Shown piece after piece: positions 8,148 to 16,817 of a DNA stretch of 64,000 nt. The stretch's first letter is position 1; each line of letters opens with the position of its first letter. The translations under genes and the position numbers were made by a program. The DNA is from CAVRCA01 sp965218045 (GTDB lineage: Bacteria; Pseudomonadota; Alphaproteobacteria; Acetobacterales; Acetobacteraceae), in contig CBDCJX010000008.1 of assembly GCA_965218045.1 (NCBI GenBank), forward strand, positions 1-64,000, read 5' to 3'. The notes under the pieces were generated by a model. The model was not told where the DNA came from and made no database searches. It worked only from the letters and a program-made list of their open reading frames with translations.

Positions 8148-8372
8148 CACCGAAGCCAGCTCCGCTACCTTGGCGACCTGACCGACGATGAATGGGCAAT
8201 CATCGCGCCACTGATCCCGCCGGCCAAGCATGGCGGAAACAAGCGCACGGTCAATCTACGCGAGATCGTCAACGGGCTGATCTATATCCTGGGCACGGGT
8301 TGCTAAAGGGGCCGCGTTGCCGAAACACCCGCCGCCGCGCAGCACGGTCAACCGCTATTTCAAGCGCTGGCA
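8121..8372 (+). pseudogene. IS5 family transposase, N-terminal fragment with nonsense and frameshift
   Basis: From ATG 8121 the frame reads MWTTENRSKHRSQLRYL, then DLTDDEWAIIAPLIPPAKHGG, the DUF4096-type N-terminal domain of IS5-group transposases, up to VNGLIYILGTGC. A TAA (8304-8306) stands where the family has CAG or CAA (Gln of CQWR). A one-base insertion just after shifts the frame so that LPKHPPPRSTVNRYFKRWQ continues in another phase. The catalytic DDE part is absent and the sequence ends near the transglycosylase gene. Confidence 0.8.
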
Positions 8373-8402
8373 ACAAGTTCAGGCACTAGCGCAACTGTAG
8401 TG

Positions 8403-9362
8403 CTAGCCCAGGAGGCGCTTGAAGCTCGGTACCGTCGCGGCCAGGGTGGCGGGGTCGACAACCTGCATCGCGCTGTTGAAGTAGCGGATGAAGCGATCGA
8501 CGTGCTGGCCGGTGCCGATCGGGTACTGGCGCAGTCGCCAGGCGTTGGCCGCCGAGTTCTGGTAGTAGATGCCGCCGGCGTTGTAGGCGGCCGCGACCAG
8601 CGGCGGATCGAAACGGGTCTGCCGCGCCTGAAGATACATGTAGGACGCACCCGCTTCGATGGATTTCTGCGGATTGCCGAGCGCGTCGAGCGGCAGGTCC
8701 GGCGTGCCGAGCGTCTCGCGCGCCGTGCTGAGCAAGGTCTGCATGAGCCCGAACGAAACCCGAAACGGCGTGCGCGCGGGTTGCTGCAGATCGCAGCCGG
8801 GCTCGCGCCGCAGTGCTTGCGCGTTGCCGCTGCTTTCGGTGCAGATGCAGGCGACCACCAGCTCGATCGGCACCGCCGCCTTCTGGTGCGACAAGGCCGA
8901 GGCGAGCGGCTGGGCGAAGTCGCGCAGCACCTTAGCCGCCAGGGTGCGTTCGGCATCGGAGGGCGTATCCTCCGTGGGGCCGCCGTCACGACGTTGCACT
9001 CGCACGCCCGCGCCGGTCAGGCCCCAGCGGCAGCCATCCTTGTAGCGATCGTGCACCGCCTCGAGCTCCCCCAAGGTGGCGGCCGACAGGATGGCCTCGG
9101 CGCCGAGATCAGGTACCGAGGCGATGGGCGCGACCCCGTCTGCCTGAAAGAGTCGTCCCCAGGTCGCCGCGCCGACGACGCCGTCCGCCGCCAATCCCGA
9201 TCGCCGCTGGAACGCGATGGCCGCCGCCTGGGTGGCGCGGCCGTAGAGCCCGTCGGCTTCGACGGTGAAGCCGCATGCGCGCAGCCTCAACTGCAAGGCG
9301 AGCACGTCGTCGCCGCGCATCATCGGTGACGTAAGCCATATTTGGCGATTGAGATCGGCCAT
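8403..9362 (-). CDS. Peptidoglycan-binding lytic transglycosylase-like protein without signal peptide
   Basis: 319 residues. Residues ~12-72 form a PG_binding_1 module (DDVLALQLRLRACGF...DGLYGRATQAAAIAFQRRSGL...DGVVGAATWGRL). After a linker comes a lysozyme-like transglycosylase domain (~150-300): the catalytic Glu in CTESSGN, then SFGLMQ, and AAAYNAGGIYY. It should cleave glycan strands. No signal peptide or membrane helix is visible, which is odd for a periplasmic enzyme but usual for phage-type endolysins. The ATG at 9362 shares one base with the stop of the upstream lipoprotein gene (TGATG), so the two are coupled. It is the last gene of a three-gene minus-strand cassette. Confidence 0.85.
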   Translation of the reverse strand: MADLNRQIWLTSPMMRGDDVLALQLRLRACGFTVEADGLYGRATQAAAIAFQRRSGLAADGVVGAATWGRLFQADGVAPIASVPDLGAEAILSAATLGELEAVHDRYKDGCRWGLTGAGVRVQRRDGGPTEDTPSDAERTLAAKVLRDFAQPLASALSHQKAAVPIELVVACICTESSGNAQALRREPGCDLQQPARTPFRVSFGLMQTLLSTARETLGTPDLPLDALGNPQKSIEAGASYMYLQARQTRFDPPLVAAAYNAGGIYYQNSAANAWRLRQYPIGTGQHVDRFIRYFNSAMQVVDPATLAATVPSFKRLLG

Positions 9363-10003
9363 CACGCACAGCTCCGATGTTGCATCTTCGCGTCGATCAG
9401 CCGACGCAGTTCGGCGACACGCGCGCTGAGTTCGGCGGGCATCCCGGTCGTCGGCAGCGAGCCAGCGGCTTGCTGCAAGTCGAGGCAGATTCGTTTATCC
9501 GATGTTTTGCCGACCAGCGCGCGGTTGAGCGCGGCATCGGCCGCGAAGTAGTCGCGATAGGGCGTGCCGCCCGGCAGCGCCGCCAGTCGCGGCAGGATCG
9601 CGTCGAGATTGCGCTCGGCCCGTTGCCGTGCATCGGAGCCCATCGCTGCATTGTCGCGCGCGATCTTCAGCGCGTTGGCGAGCCCACGGGTGGCATCCAA
9701 CCGATCGCCCGCGCTGGCATTCCGCGGCGTCAGCACCACCGCCTGTTGAAATGCCTGGACGGCGCAGCTCCGCATCGCGGCTCGCTCGGTGCCGCTGCGG
9801 GCTTCGGTGAACCGCGCGCACGCCGCTCCTTGCTCCAGCCAAAGCCGAGCACAGACCGGGTCCGCCGCGTCGCATGACACTGTTGCGGTCGCAACGACAC
9901 GGTCATCGGCGCCCTCAAAGGCCTGCAACTGCTTGAGGTCGGCGCTGTCCGGATGCCCGCAGGCCGCGAGCAAGACGACGAGGAGGTATGGCACTGATCT
10001 CAT
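9362..10003 (-). CDS. Lipoprotein of unknown function, middle gene of the envelope cassette
   Basis: 213 residues. MRSVPYLLVVLLAACGHP is a type II signal peptide with the lipobox LAAC, so the mature protein is lipid-anchored. The rest is helical and Ala-rich with cysteine pairs (VSCDAADPVCARLW, ACARF, RSCAVQAF); the pattern LWLEQGAACARF...RSCAVQAFQQAVVLTP hints at TPR-like helices. No family is recognised with confidence. Its start codon overlaps the stop of the 547-residue membrane protein gene (ATGA at 10003-10000) and its stop overlaps the start of the transglycosylase gene. Translation of the three is therefore coupled and the products probably act together. Confidence 0.7.
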   Translation of the reverse strand: MRSVPYLLVVLLAACGHPDSADLKQLQAFEGADDRVVATATVSCDAADPVCARLWLEQGAACARFTEARSGTERAAMRSCAVQAFQQAVVLTPRNASAGDRLDATRGLANALKIARDNAAMGSDARQRAERNLDAILPRLAALPGGTPYRDYFAADAALNRALVGKTSDKRICLDLQQAAGSLPTTGMPAELSARVAELRRLIDAKMQHRSCA

Positions 10004-11643
10004 TGCCGATGATCCGTCTGTTCGCGGTCCTGGGTGGCTAGGTTGGCGGCCTTGTCGAGTGCTCCGGTGGCCAGGCCAAGCAGCCGATCCGGACCGAACC
10101 CCAGCTTGCCGAGCGCCTCGACGATGTAGACCAGGCGCTCGATCTCCCCCCCGGCGCGCGGGTCGACGGCGAGTTGGGCGCCGGCGGTGACCAGCTCGGC
10201 GAGGTCGATCCTGCGTGCCGGCTGATCGCCGATCACCGGGACGTCGATGCTGCCTTGCAACCGCGCGCGCGCGTGAACGAAGGCCAGCCCGCCACGATAC
10301 TGCGCGATCGCCTCGGTTAGCTCCTGCTGCGAATGGAATTCGTCGTGCAGCCCGAGTTCCTGCTCGGGTGCGAAAAGCTCGGCCGCGAGCCTCACCGACG
10401 ACAGCGGCTCTCCGGCATCATCGGTGCGCAGCATCTCGCGCATCAGGCCGGTCGCCAGGGCCGGATCGTCGACGCCGACCCGTGCCGCCATCAGCGGCGC
10501 AAGCGTCGGGTCGAGTGCCGCGAGTGCCGCCGTGCCGTCGACCGCGGGTGGCATCACCGAGCGGGAGAACGGCTTGCGCAGCAGCGCGGTCTTCCACGCC
10601 TCGAACTGCTCGCTTTGCTGATACAGCTTGATCCCCGAGACGATGATCCCGCCGACCAGCCCGGCCGGTCCGCCAGTCAGACCGCTGACGATCGGCGCCA
10701 GCGCGCCCAACGTGCCGCCGATGCCGGCCACCGCGTCGCCGAGCACGCCGGGCAGACCGGCGCCCTGCAAGGTGCCGAGCACGTCTTGCGCCTTGTTCAA
10801 TACCTCGCCGATCTTACGGCTGTCGGGCTTGCCGCTGAGCAGCGGGTCGATCATATCGACGACCCCACCGGCGGTCCTGGTCAGGGTCGCGACGTTACCA
10901 ATGATCCCCGCCCCCTTGTCGATGCCGCCGAGTGTATCCAGCACCTGCGTCGTGATCTGCAGGTCGGCCTTGACCCGCTGCAGGCCCGATTGCCCCTGAG
11001 CGATCGCCGCATCGGCCGGGCCGCCGGCGCCGGCGCCACCGATCTGCTGCACGGCGGTGGCAGCACTCTGCACCGCCGCCGTTGCTTGCTGCGTTGCCGC
11101 GACTGCGTCGCCGATCTGGCCTTGCGATCTGGCGACGGCCGCTTCCGTCTGGTTGGTGACCTTCTCGGCCGCGTCGACTGCCGTGCCGACCGCCTTGGTC
11201 GTCTGTTCGCCCGATCGCGTGGTGAAATAGAAGGTAATGACGATGCCAACGAAACCGCTCATTGCCTCGACATTGTCGAGGCCGAGCTGCTTCTGCATCA
11301 CCAGCACCAGCAATCCGAACACGATGACGTAGATCGAGATGAGCGCGCGGATCGAGCCCTCTGGCGCGCCGAGCGGTAACTGCATCAGATAGGTGCGCCA
11401 AGCCGCGTCCGGCACCCTCGCGGCGTCGTTCCAGAAAGTCTTCTGCACTTGGCTTGCGAGGAAGACGAGGACCGTGGCGCTGGTCACGGCGAACACGCCG
11501 GAAAGGATCAGCAGCAGCCTGATCGCGTCGTTGCGTTGCGCCAACCCGTCGAGCTGTTCGAGTCGGGTCTGGGCGAGGCCGGTGCCGTTGACCGTCCATG
11601 CAAGCACGGCAACAAGCAGGAGCCGGAGGAGACGGGGGGGCAT
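10000..11643 (-). CDS. Large multi-helix membrane protein with Ala/Gln coiled coil, first gene of the envelope cassette
   Basis: 547 residues, unrecognised. An apparent signal peptide (1-25, ending GLAQ) is followed by hydrophobic helices at about 41-65 (LLLILSGVFAVTSATVLVFL), 99-117 (ALISIYVIVFGLLVLVM) and 127-142 (SGFVGIVITFYFTT). Residues ~145-205 are an Ala/Gln/Thr-rich coiled coil (AVAATQQATAAVQSAATAV). Residues ~280-335 are glycine-zipper-like hydrophobic stretches (GLPGVLGDAVAGIGGTLGAL, GGPAGLVGGIIVSGIKL). The C-terminal ~200 residues look soluble. With a lipoprotein and a peptidoglycan hydrolase translated from the same message, a role in crossing or remodelling the envelope is plausible; this is inference. 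The AT-rich 11644-11700 is the likely promoter region. Confidence 0.7.
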   Translation of the reverse strand: MPPRLLRLLLVAVLAWTVNGTGLAQTRLEQLDGLAQRNDAIRLLLILSGVFAVTSATVLVFLASQVQKTFWNDAARVPDAAWRTYLMQLPLGAPEGSIRALISIYVIVFGLLVLVMQKQLGLDNVEAMSGFVGIVITFYFTTRSGEQTTKAVGTAVDAAEKVTNQTEAAVARSQGQIGDAVAATQQATAAVQSAATAVQQIGGAGAGGPADAAIAQGQSGLQRVKADLQITTQVLDTLGGIDKGAGIIGNVATLTRTAGGVVDMIDPLLSGKPDSRKIGEVLNKAQDVLGTLQGAGLPGVLGDAVAGIGGTLGALAPIVSGLTGGPAGLVGGIIVSGIKLYQQSEQFEAWKTALLRKPFSRSVMPPAVDGTAALAALDPTLAPLMAARVGVDDPALATGLMREMLRTDDAGEPLSSVRLAAELFAPEQELGLHDEFHSQQELTEAIAQYRGGLAFVHARARLQGSIDVPVIGDQPARRIDLAELVTAGAQLAVDPRAGGEIERLVYIVEALGKLGFGPDRLLGLATGALDKAANLATQDREQTDHRQ

Positions 11644-11810
11644 GAGTTAGATGAGTCCATAAGGTTTAGTCATTCATACTAACACATCCGGGGATTGTAT
11701 TCGACTGGTTTTTCTATCGACTGATACCGGCGGCCCCATCTGGCGGCCATTCATACCGACCGCCGCGATGGTCTGCGCCGGGCATGGCTGAAAACAGCCA
11801 GGGATTATAG

Positions 11811-12372
11811 CTCCTTGTACACGAGATCGCGCGGCGCAACGGCGTCGATCCGGCCGACATAGAGGTCTGGTTTGGCGACGAATCCCGCATCGGCCAAAAG
11901 AACAAGATCACAAGGCGCTGGGCGCGGCGGGGAACCCGTCCGTCGGCGCCGCGGGATCAGCGCACCGCGTCGACCTACATTTTCGGGGCCATTTGCCCCC
12001 AGGAAGGCAAATGCGCCGGCCTGATCCTGCCCTGGTGCAACACCGAGGCGATCAGCCTGCACCTGGCGGCCATCTCGGCCAAGATCGCCGCCGGCGGGCA
12101 AGGGGCGCTGCTGGTTCATCAGGCCGGGTGGCTCTGTCCGACAAGCTCGCCGTGCCCGACAACATCACGATCGTGCCGCTGCCCGCCAAATATCCAGAGC
12201 TGAACCCGCAGGAGAACGTGTGGGAGTTCATGCGCGACAACTGGCTCTCGAACCGGGTGTTCACCTGCTACGACAATCTGGTCGACCATTGCTGCGACGC
12301 CTGGAACAAGCTCGCCGATCAACCTTGGAGGATCATGTCCCTCTCGGCCTGCGAGACTGGGCGCACCGGTAA
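11811..12372 (+). pseudogene. IS630 family transposase remnant (5' truncated, frameshifted, catalytic Asp lost)
   Basis: The forward frame from 11811 reads EVWFGDESRIGQ, holding the first catalytic Asp, then YIFGAICP and LLVHQAGW. In the family the last motif is VDQAGWH, so the second catalytic Asp is now His (CAT). Near 12130 the frame shifts and continues SDKLAVPDNITIVPLPAKYPELNPQENVWEF with the third acidic residue (Glu). Near 12335 it shifts again to GLRDWAHR and ends at TAA 12370-12372. The N-terminal helix-turn-helix half is missing. It cannot encode an active enzyme. Confidence 0.85.
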
Positions 12373-12384
12373 TGATCAGAGAGT

Positions 12385-12618
12385 CCTGGTATGAGGCGAT
12401 TGAGGAGAGCGGTTGTGATCTTGGCATCGCCGAACACGCTCGCGGGCAGCGGCGAGCTTGGACGCGGGTTCGAGGATCCGGCCGACCAGGAGGGCAAGGA
12501 CGAGATCACGGCAACGATTGCCGTCGGGGCCGAGAACACGGTCGAGGCCGATCCTGCGGGCAGTGCCGAGAGCCGCGGCAACGGGGCCGTGCGCCGGGCA
12601 GGGGACGGCTCGGCCGGG
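12385..12618 (-). pseudogene. IS1634-type transposase fragment
   Basis: On the reverse strand HGPVAAALGTARRIGLDRVL followed by CRDLVLALLVGRILEPASKL matches the N-terminal part of IS1634-group transposases as I know them. The frame is lost just after LAAAR and no catalytic core follows. It abuts the IS630 remnant on one side and the IS701 remnant on the other. Confidence 0.6.
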
Positions 12619-13171
12619 TGATCGGACCATCGGCTACACGCACGCGCCGGGCGGTGAAGCGCGCGGCCAGCACGCCCTTGGTGCCTTGCCGCCATGCTAT
12701 CCGGCGCCAGGTCTGCCCGGCCAGCACGCCAGCGGCATCCAACGGCATCCCAACGGCAGCTCGCTCGGCACCGGGCGCGTGCGCGGTCGGCCAGAGCCTG
12801 CATTGGGCCACTGCAATTCGACATCGGTCGTGTAGACCTTCTGGGTGCGCGCGATGCCCACCGACCAGGTGAGACCGCGCTCGCTCAGCCCCTGACGAAA
12901 GCGTCCGCTGCTGCCGTATCCGGCGTCCGCCAGCACGCGCCAAAGCGGCGCATCATCCCAGGGCCGGGCTGCTGACGAAGTGGTGCAGCTGGTCGTGCCC
13001 TGGCAAGCCGAGACGTGCGGCCAGCGGTTGGACGCTCTTCAGCCCATCCGGTCCCAGCAGCCCGCGCACATATAGCGGCCCCCAGCGACGCCGCGTGCTG
13101 CGGCCCATCACCGCGACGAACGGTGTCAGCCAATGATCGAAGTCCTCTCCAAGCGCCACCGATCGGGACAC
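12619..13171 (-). pseudogene. IS701 family transposase remnant in three frames
   Basis: The reverse strand carries, in order, GRSTRRRWGPLYVRGLLGP and GLPGHDQLHHFVSSPA in one frame. LADAGYGSSGRFRQGLSERG and TWSVGIARTQKVY follow in a second frame after an extra C near 12963. WRRIAWRQGTKGVLAARFTARRVRVADG lies in a third. This is the order of an IS701 (DDE_5) transposase, including the DAGYG acidic motif. It is broken by at least two frameshifts and cut off where the IS1634 piece begins. Confidence 0.75.
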
Positions 13172-13600
13172 AGCACATGCTCCGCTGAATCCCAGCCCGA
13201 TACAAAGTGCTTCCGTGGTCGTTAAGTGCCAAGGTCGTGCTAGCTAGTTCAGCACGCGCGATCGTAGGATCACCGCAGATAGCTACGGTAAGCGGGTCAT
13301 CTCCCTCTGGACGCGGGCAGGAGAAGCCAGGGCGATAATTTTCTGCGCGAGCAGCACCCCCCGCGAGAAGGAGTCCCCCACGAGCGCTGCAATCCCAACC
13401 GATCGTAGCATCCAAGATCGCCTCTCGGTGACGGACACCGTCGCCATGCTTACGCTAACTCTGGCGACAATAAACCGGTGAGCCTATTCTGCTAAGTTTA
13501 ACATAGAGTTAGCCTAAAGCCGGCCTTGGTTCCTCGCGTTTGGTCGGTTCCGCAGCTAATCCGCGTCGCGCCAAAGTACACCCTCGACACTCGCCGATGC
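13172..13600. other. Intergenic stretch between IS remnants and the sulfotransferase gene
   Basis: About 430 bases without a gene I can support. The last part (13440-13515) is AT-richer, with GCTAAGTTTAACATAGAG flanked by short GCTAA/TTAGC arms, and may hold the promoter of the downstream gene. Frames through 13172-13415 show no recognisable protein. Confidence 0.4.
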
Positions 13601-14401
13601 ATGGATCACAACGAATTCATCCCACCCATGCTGAGAGGGTACCCCCGCATTCCTGGTCCCTTCCCCGTGCTGTCGAGCCAGAATCCACACGCCACGTTCT
13701 GGTGCATCGGCACCTATGGCAGCGCGTCGACGTGGATCTACAACGTCGTGCTCAAGGTAGCCGAATGCCTGATGCCGGAGCGAACCTTGGCGCTCGGCTA
13801 CGCGGGCCCCCGTTGGCGCTTCCGATCACCGCCCAGCGTCCGGGTGATCAAGTCGCATTGGATGCCAGCGATCCCCGCCGCGATGACCGCCGCCCGCTCG
13901 CAGGCGATCTTTCTGTCGGTTCGCGACCCGCGCGATTCGGTCGTGTCGCTCATGCAGCATCACGACGCCAGTTTCGCGTCAGCCCTGCAGCGGCTGGATG
14001 CGTCGGCGCGGTTCTGCGCGCGGTACGCCGCCCATCCGAGATCGCTCCTGCTGCGCTATGAGGACGGCTTCGCCGACGATCCGGCGACGATCGACCTCGT
14101 GGCGTCGCGGTTCGGCGAGACACTGTGTTCTCGTGATCGGGAACGTATCGTCGCCGAGACGCGCCGGGACGCCGTGGAGAAACTGATCGCCCAGCTCAGC
14201 GAGCTACCCGACGGCCGAGGCACCGGCGATCGGTTCGACCCGGCGACGCAGTGGCACCAGCATCACGCCGGTCGAACCGGGGAGGTCGGCCGCTGGCGGC
14301 GCGAACTGTCGGCGGCGCAGATCGCCGAGATTGATCGGCGGCTGGGAAGCTGGATGGCGAACTTCGGCTACGCGTCCGCGCTTGATCCCGTGGCGGCCTG
14401 A
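13601..14401 (+). CDS. Sulfotransferase family protein
   Basis: 266 residues from ATG 13601; the frame is open further upstream to a TTG at 13526, but that stretch has no family similarity. The PAPS-binding features are visible: the 5'-phosphosulfate loop analogue GTYGSASTWIYNVV near the N-terminus, the 3'-phosphate motif LSVRDPRDSVVSLMQHH, LLLRYEDGFADDPATI, and the C-terminal GRTGEVGRWRRELS resembling the family's RKGxxGDW end. It probably transfers sulfate from PAPS to a hydroxyl or amine of an unknown acceptor. It stands alone between transposon wreckage and frmA, so it is likely accessory. The acceptor cannot be told from context. Confidence 0.75.
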   Translation: MDHNEFIPPMLRGYPRIPGPFPVLSSQNPHATFWCIGTYGSASTWIYNVVLKVAECLMPERTLALGYAGPRWRFRSPPSVRVIKSHWMPAIPAAMTAARSQAIFLSVRDPRDSVVSLMQHHDASFASALQRLDASARFCARYAAHPRSLLLRYEDGFADDPATIDLVASRFGETLCSRDRERIVAETRRDAVEKLIAQLSELPDGRGTGDRFDPATQWHQHHAGRTGEVGRWRRELSAAQIAEIDRRLGSWMANFGYASALDPVAA

Positions 14402-14435
14402 ACGCACCATCGGCGCGCACTGAGGAGATGACGGG

Positions 14436-15545
14436 ATGCAGACCCGCGCCGCCGTGGCCCGCCAGCCCGGCGACCCACTGAGCCTGGAGACGGTCGAGCT
14501 CGCCGGTCCGCGCGAGGGCGAGGTGCTGGTGGAGATCAAGGCAACGGGGATCTGCCACACCGACGAATTCACCCTCTCGGGCGCCGATCCGGAGGGGTTG
14601 TTCCCCGCCATTCTCGGCCATGAGGGCGCCGGCGTGGTGGTGGATGTCGGCGCCAACGTGACCAGCGTGCGCAAGGGCGACCACGTCATCCCGCTCTACA
14701 CGCCGGAATGCCGGCAATGCGAATACTGCCTGTCGCGCAAGAGCAATCTGTGCGTGGCGATCCGCGCGACCCAGGGCAAGGGCGTTATGCCGGACGGCAG
14801 CAGCCGGTTCTCGGCGGGCGGCGAGAAGGTGTTCCACTACATGGGCACCTCGACCTTCAGCAACTTCACCGTGCTGCCGGAGATCGCGGTGGCCAAGGTC
14901 CGCGAGGACGCGCCATTTGAAAAAATTTGCTACATCGGCTGCGGGGTGACCACCGGCATCGGCGCGGTGATCAACACGGCGAAGGTGGAGGCGGGTGCCC
15001 GCGCGGTGGTGTTCGGCCTCGGCGGCATCGGGCTCAACGTGATCCAGGGCCTGCGTCTGGTGGGCGCCGAGCAGATCGTCGGCGTCGACCTCAACCCGGC
15101 GCGGCGAGCGGCCGGAGAAAAATTCGGCATGACCGATTTCGTCAACCCGAGCGAGGTGGGCGGCGACTTGGTGCCCTACCTGGTCAACCTCACCAAGGGC
15201 GGCGCCGATTACACGTTCGAGTGCATCGGCAACGTCGAAGTGATGCGCCAGGCGCTGGAATCTGCCCATCGCGGCTGGGGCAAGTCGGTGATCATCGGCG
15301 TCGCCGGCGCCGGGCAGGAGATCGCCACCCGGCCGTTCCAGCTCGTCACCGGGCGGACCTGGATGGGGACCGCGTTCGGCGGCGCGCGCGGGCGTACCGA
15401 CGTGCCGCGCATCGTCGATTGGTACATGGATCGGCGGATCAACATCGACGACCTGATCACCCATGTCCTGCCGTTCGAGCAGATCAACCAGGGTTTTGCG
15501 CTGCTGCGAGCGGGCGAGTCGATCCGCACCGTGTTGACCTACTGA
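14436..15545 (+). CDS. frmA: S-(hydroxymethyl)glutathione dehydrogenase / class III alcohol dehydrogenase
   Basis: 369 residues, the family length. Catalytic zinc ligands are Cys39 in GICHTDE, His62 in GHEGAG and the later IGCGVTTG cysteine. The structural zinc lobe is CRQCEYCLSRKSNLC. A Rossmann motif GLGGIGLNVIQG binds NAD. It oxidises the formaldehyde-glutathione adduct and reduces S-nitrosoglutathione in the cytoplasm. TPECRQCEYC and GTSTFSNFTVLPE are typical of class III enzymes. There is no frmB esterase next door; the following gene overlaps by one base and encodes an unrelated lipoprotein. GAGGAGATGACGG upstream gives the ribosome site. Confidence 0.92.
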   Translation: MQTRAAVARQPGDPLSLETVELAGPREGEVLVEIKATGICHTDEFTLSGADPEGLFPAILGHEGAGVVVDVGANVTSVRKGDHVIPLYTPECRQCEYCLSRKSNLCVAIRATQGKGVMPDGSSRFSAGGEKVFHYMGTSTFSNFTVLPEIAVAKVREDAPFEKICYIGCGVTTGIGAVINTAKVEAGARAVVFGLGGIGLNVIQGLRLVGAEQIVGVDLNPARRAAGEKFGMTDFVNPSEVGGDLVPYLVNLTKGGADYTFECIGNVEVMRQALESAHRGWGKSVIIGVAGAGQEIATRPFQLVTGRTWMGTAFGGARGRTDVPRIVDWYMDRRINIDDLITHVLPFEQINQGFALLRAGESIRTVLTY

Positions 15546-16117
15546 TGCGCGCCCTGGTTTTGGCCGCCGTGCTGCTCGCCGCCGGCTGCGCCTCGCGAGC
15601 GGATCTCACCTATACGCCGACCCGGCCGCTGCTCGCCGCACCGCACCCGGTGATCGCGACCGTCCGGGTTGTCGACCAGCGCTGGGTTGCCGACCCCGAC
15701 TACGCGGGGGCGGTGATGGGCAGCTACGGCCGACCGTTCCGCCGCCTCGAGACGCCCAAGCCGGTCGCCGACGAGGTCGCACGCGCGTTCCGCAATGCGC
15801 TTGCCGCCCGGGGCGATCTGGCACCGGCCGGGCTTGGCCGCTACGACCTCGACGTGACCATCCTGCATCTCGACGCCGAGCAATGGGCCGAGCGGCAGGG
15901 CCGGGCCGATCTGCTGGTGCGGCTGGTCGAGCGTGCGACCGGGCGGGTGGTGTACAGCGATCGCACCTACGCCGAGAGCCGCGGCTACAACTATCTCGCG
16001 ATCGACAATTTCGAGCTCGGCTCCCCGGCGGCGCTCGACCGGGTGGCCGACGCCGTGCTGAGCCGCTCGATCGACCGGGCGCTCGGCACCATCGGCTTCG
16101 CCGTGGCGCTGCGGTGA
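15545..16117 (+). CDS. Lipoprotein of unknown function
   Basis: 190 residues. MRALVLAAVLLAAGCAS is a lipoprotein signal with lipobox LAAGC. The mature domain has short beta-rich segments (VIATVRVVDQRW, YDLDVTILHLDAEQW, ADLLVRLVERATGRVVYSD) reminiscent of YajG/LPP20-like outer-membrane lipoproteins, but I cannot assign it. ATG 15545 shares one base with the frmA stop, and its own stop overlaps the GTG of the next gene. It is thus co-transcribed with a secreted transglycosylase, which suggests an envelope function. Confidence 0.7.
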   Translation: MRALVLAAVLLAAGCASRADLTYTPTRPLLAAPHPVIATVRVVDQRWVADPDYAGAVMGSYGRPFRRLETPKPVADEVARAFRNALAARGDLAPAGLGRYDLDVTILHLDAEQWAERQGRADLLVRLVERATGRVVYSDRTYAESRGYNYLAIDNFELGSPAALDRVADAVLSRSIDRALGTIGFAVALR

Positions 16118-16746
16118 GGCGGCGTCACCGCTGGATCGGGCTGCTCGCGCTGCTGCTGCTCCCCGCGTTCCCAAGCCGCGCCGAGCCCGCGCCGGGCCAG
16201 CTCTGCTTGTCCGCGATCTTGGCGGCGCAGAGCTCGACCAAGCTGCCGCGCGGGCTGCTGGGCGCGATCGGCCAAGTCGAGAGCGGACGCGCCGATCCAG
16301 TCAGCGGCGCGGTGCGACCGTGGCCCTGGACGATCAACGCCGAGGGCCAGCCGGCGTTTTTCGCCAGCAAGGCCGCGGCGGTCGCCGCCGTGTCGGCGCT
16401 GCAAGCACGGGGTGCGACTTCGATCGATGTGGGGTGCATGCAGGTCAACCTGATGCACCATCCGCTTGCCTTCGCCTCGCTCGACCAGGCGTTCGACCCC
16501 GGGCGGAACGCTGCCTATGCCGCCCGTTTTCTCACCAGGCTGTTTGCCCAGACGCGCGACTGGCCGAGTGCAGCGGCGCTGTATCATTCCGCCACTCCGG
16601 GGCTCGCCGAGGCCTATCAGCGCCGGGTGCTCGCCGCCTGGGGCGTTCCCGTCCCGCCACGCGTTGCCATCCCGCCGCGCGGGCGGCTCGCGGTGATGCT
16701 GCCGGCGCAATCGGGGCAGGCGATCCGCGTGCTCGCGCTGCCCTGA
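16114..16746 (+). CDS. Secreted lytic transglycosylase-like protein
   Basis: 210 residues with a GTG start at 16114 overlapping the previous stop (GTGA). Residues 1-23 are a signal peptide ending PSRAEPA. The core is a goose-lysozyme/Slt fold: GLLGAIGQVESGRADP holds the putative catalytic Glu, DVGCMQVNLMHH corresponds to the GxMQV motif, and AALYHSATPGLAEAYQRRV to the AYxxG region. Such small proteins resemble VirB1/conjugation or flagellar-associated hydrolases. No secretion or conjugation genes lie nearby. It should act on peptidoglycan in the periplasm. Confidence 0.8.
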   Translation: MRRRHRWIGLLALLLLPAFPSRAEPAPGQLCLSAILAAQSSTKLPRGLLGAIGQVESGRADPVSGAVRPWPWTINAEGQPAFFASKAAAVAAVSALQARGATSIDVGCMQVNLMHHPLAFASLDQAFDPGRNAAYAARFLTRLFAQTRDWPSAAALYHSATPGLAEAYQRRVLAAWGVPVPPRVAIPPRGRLAVMLPAQSGQAIRVLALP

Positions 16747-16817
16747 TCGAGCGCGCGCCACCTGGACCCGCCCCCGGCTCCGGCGCTTAGATGGGCGACG
16801 AACCGAGGCGGGGGTCC

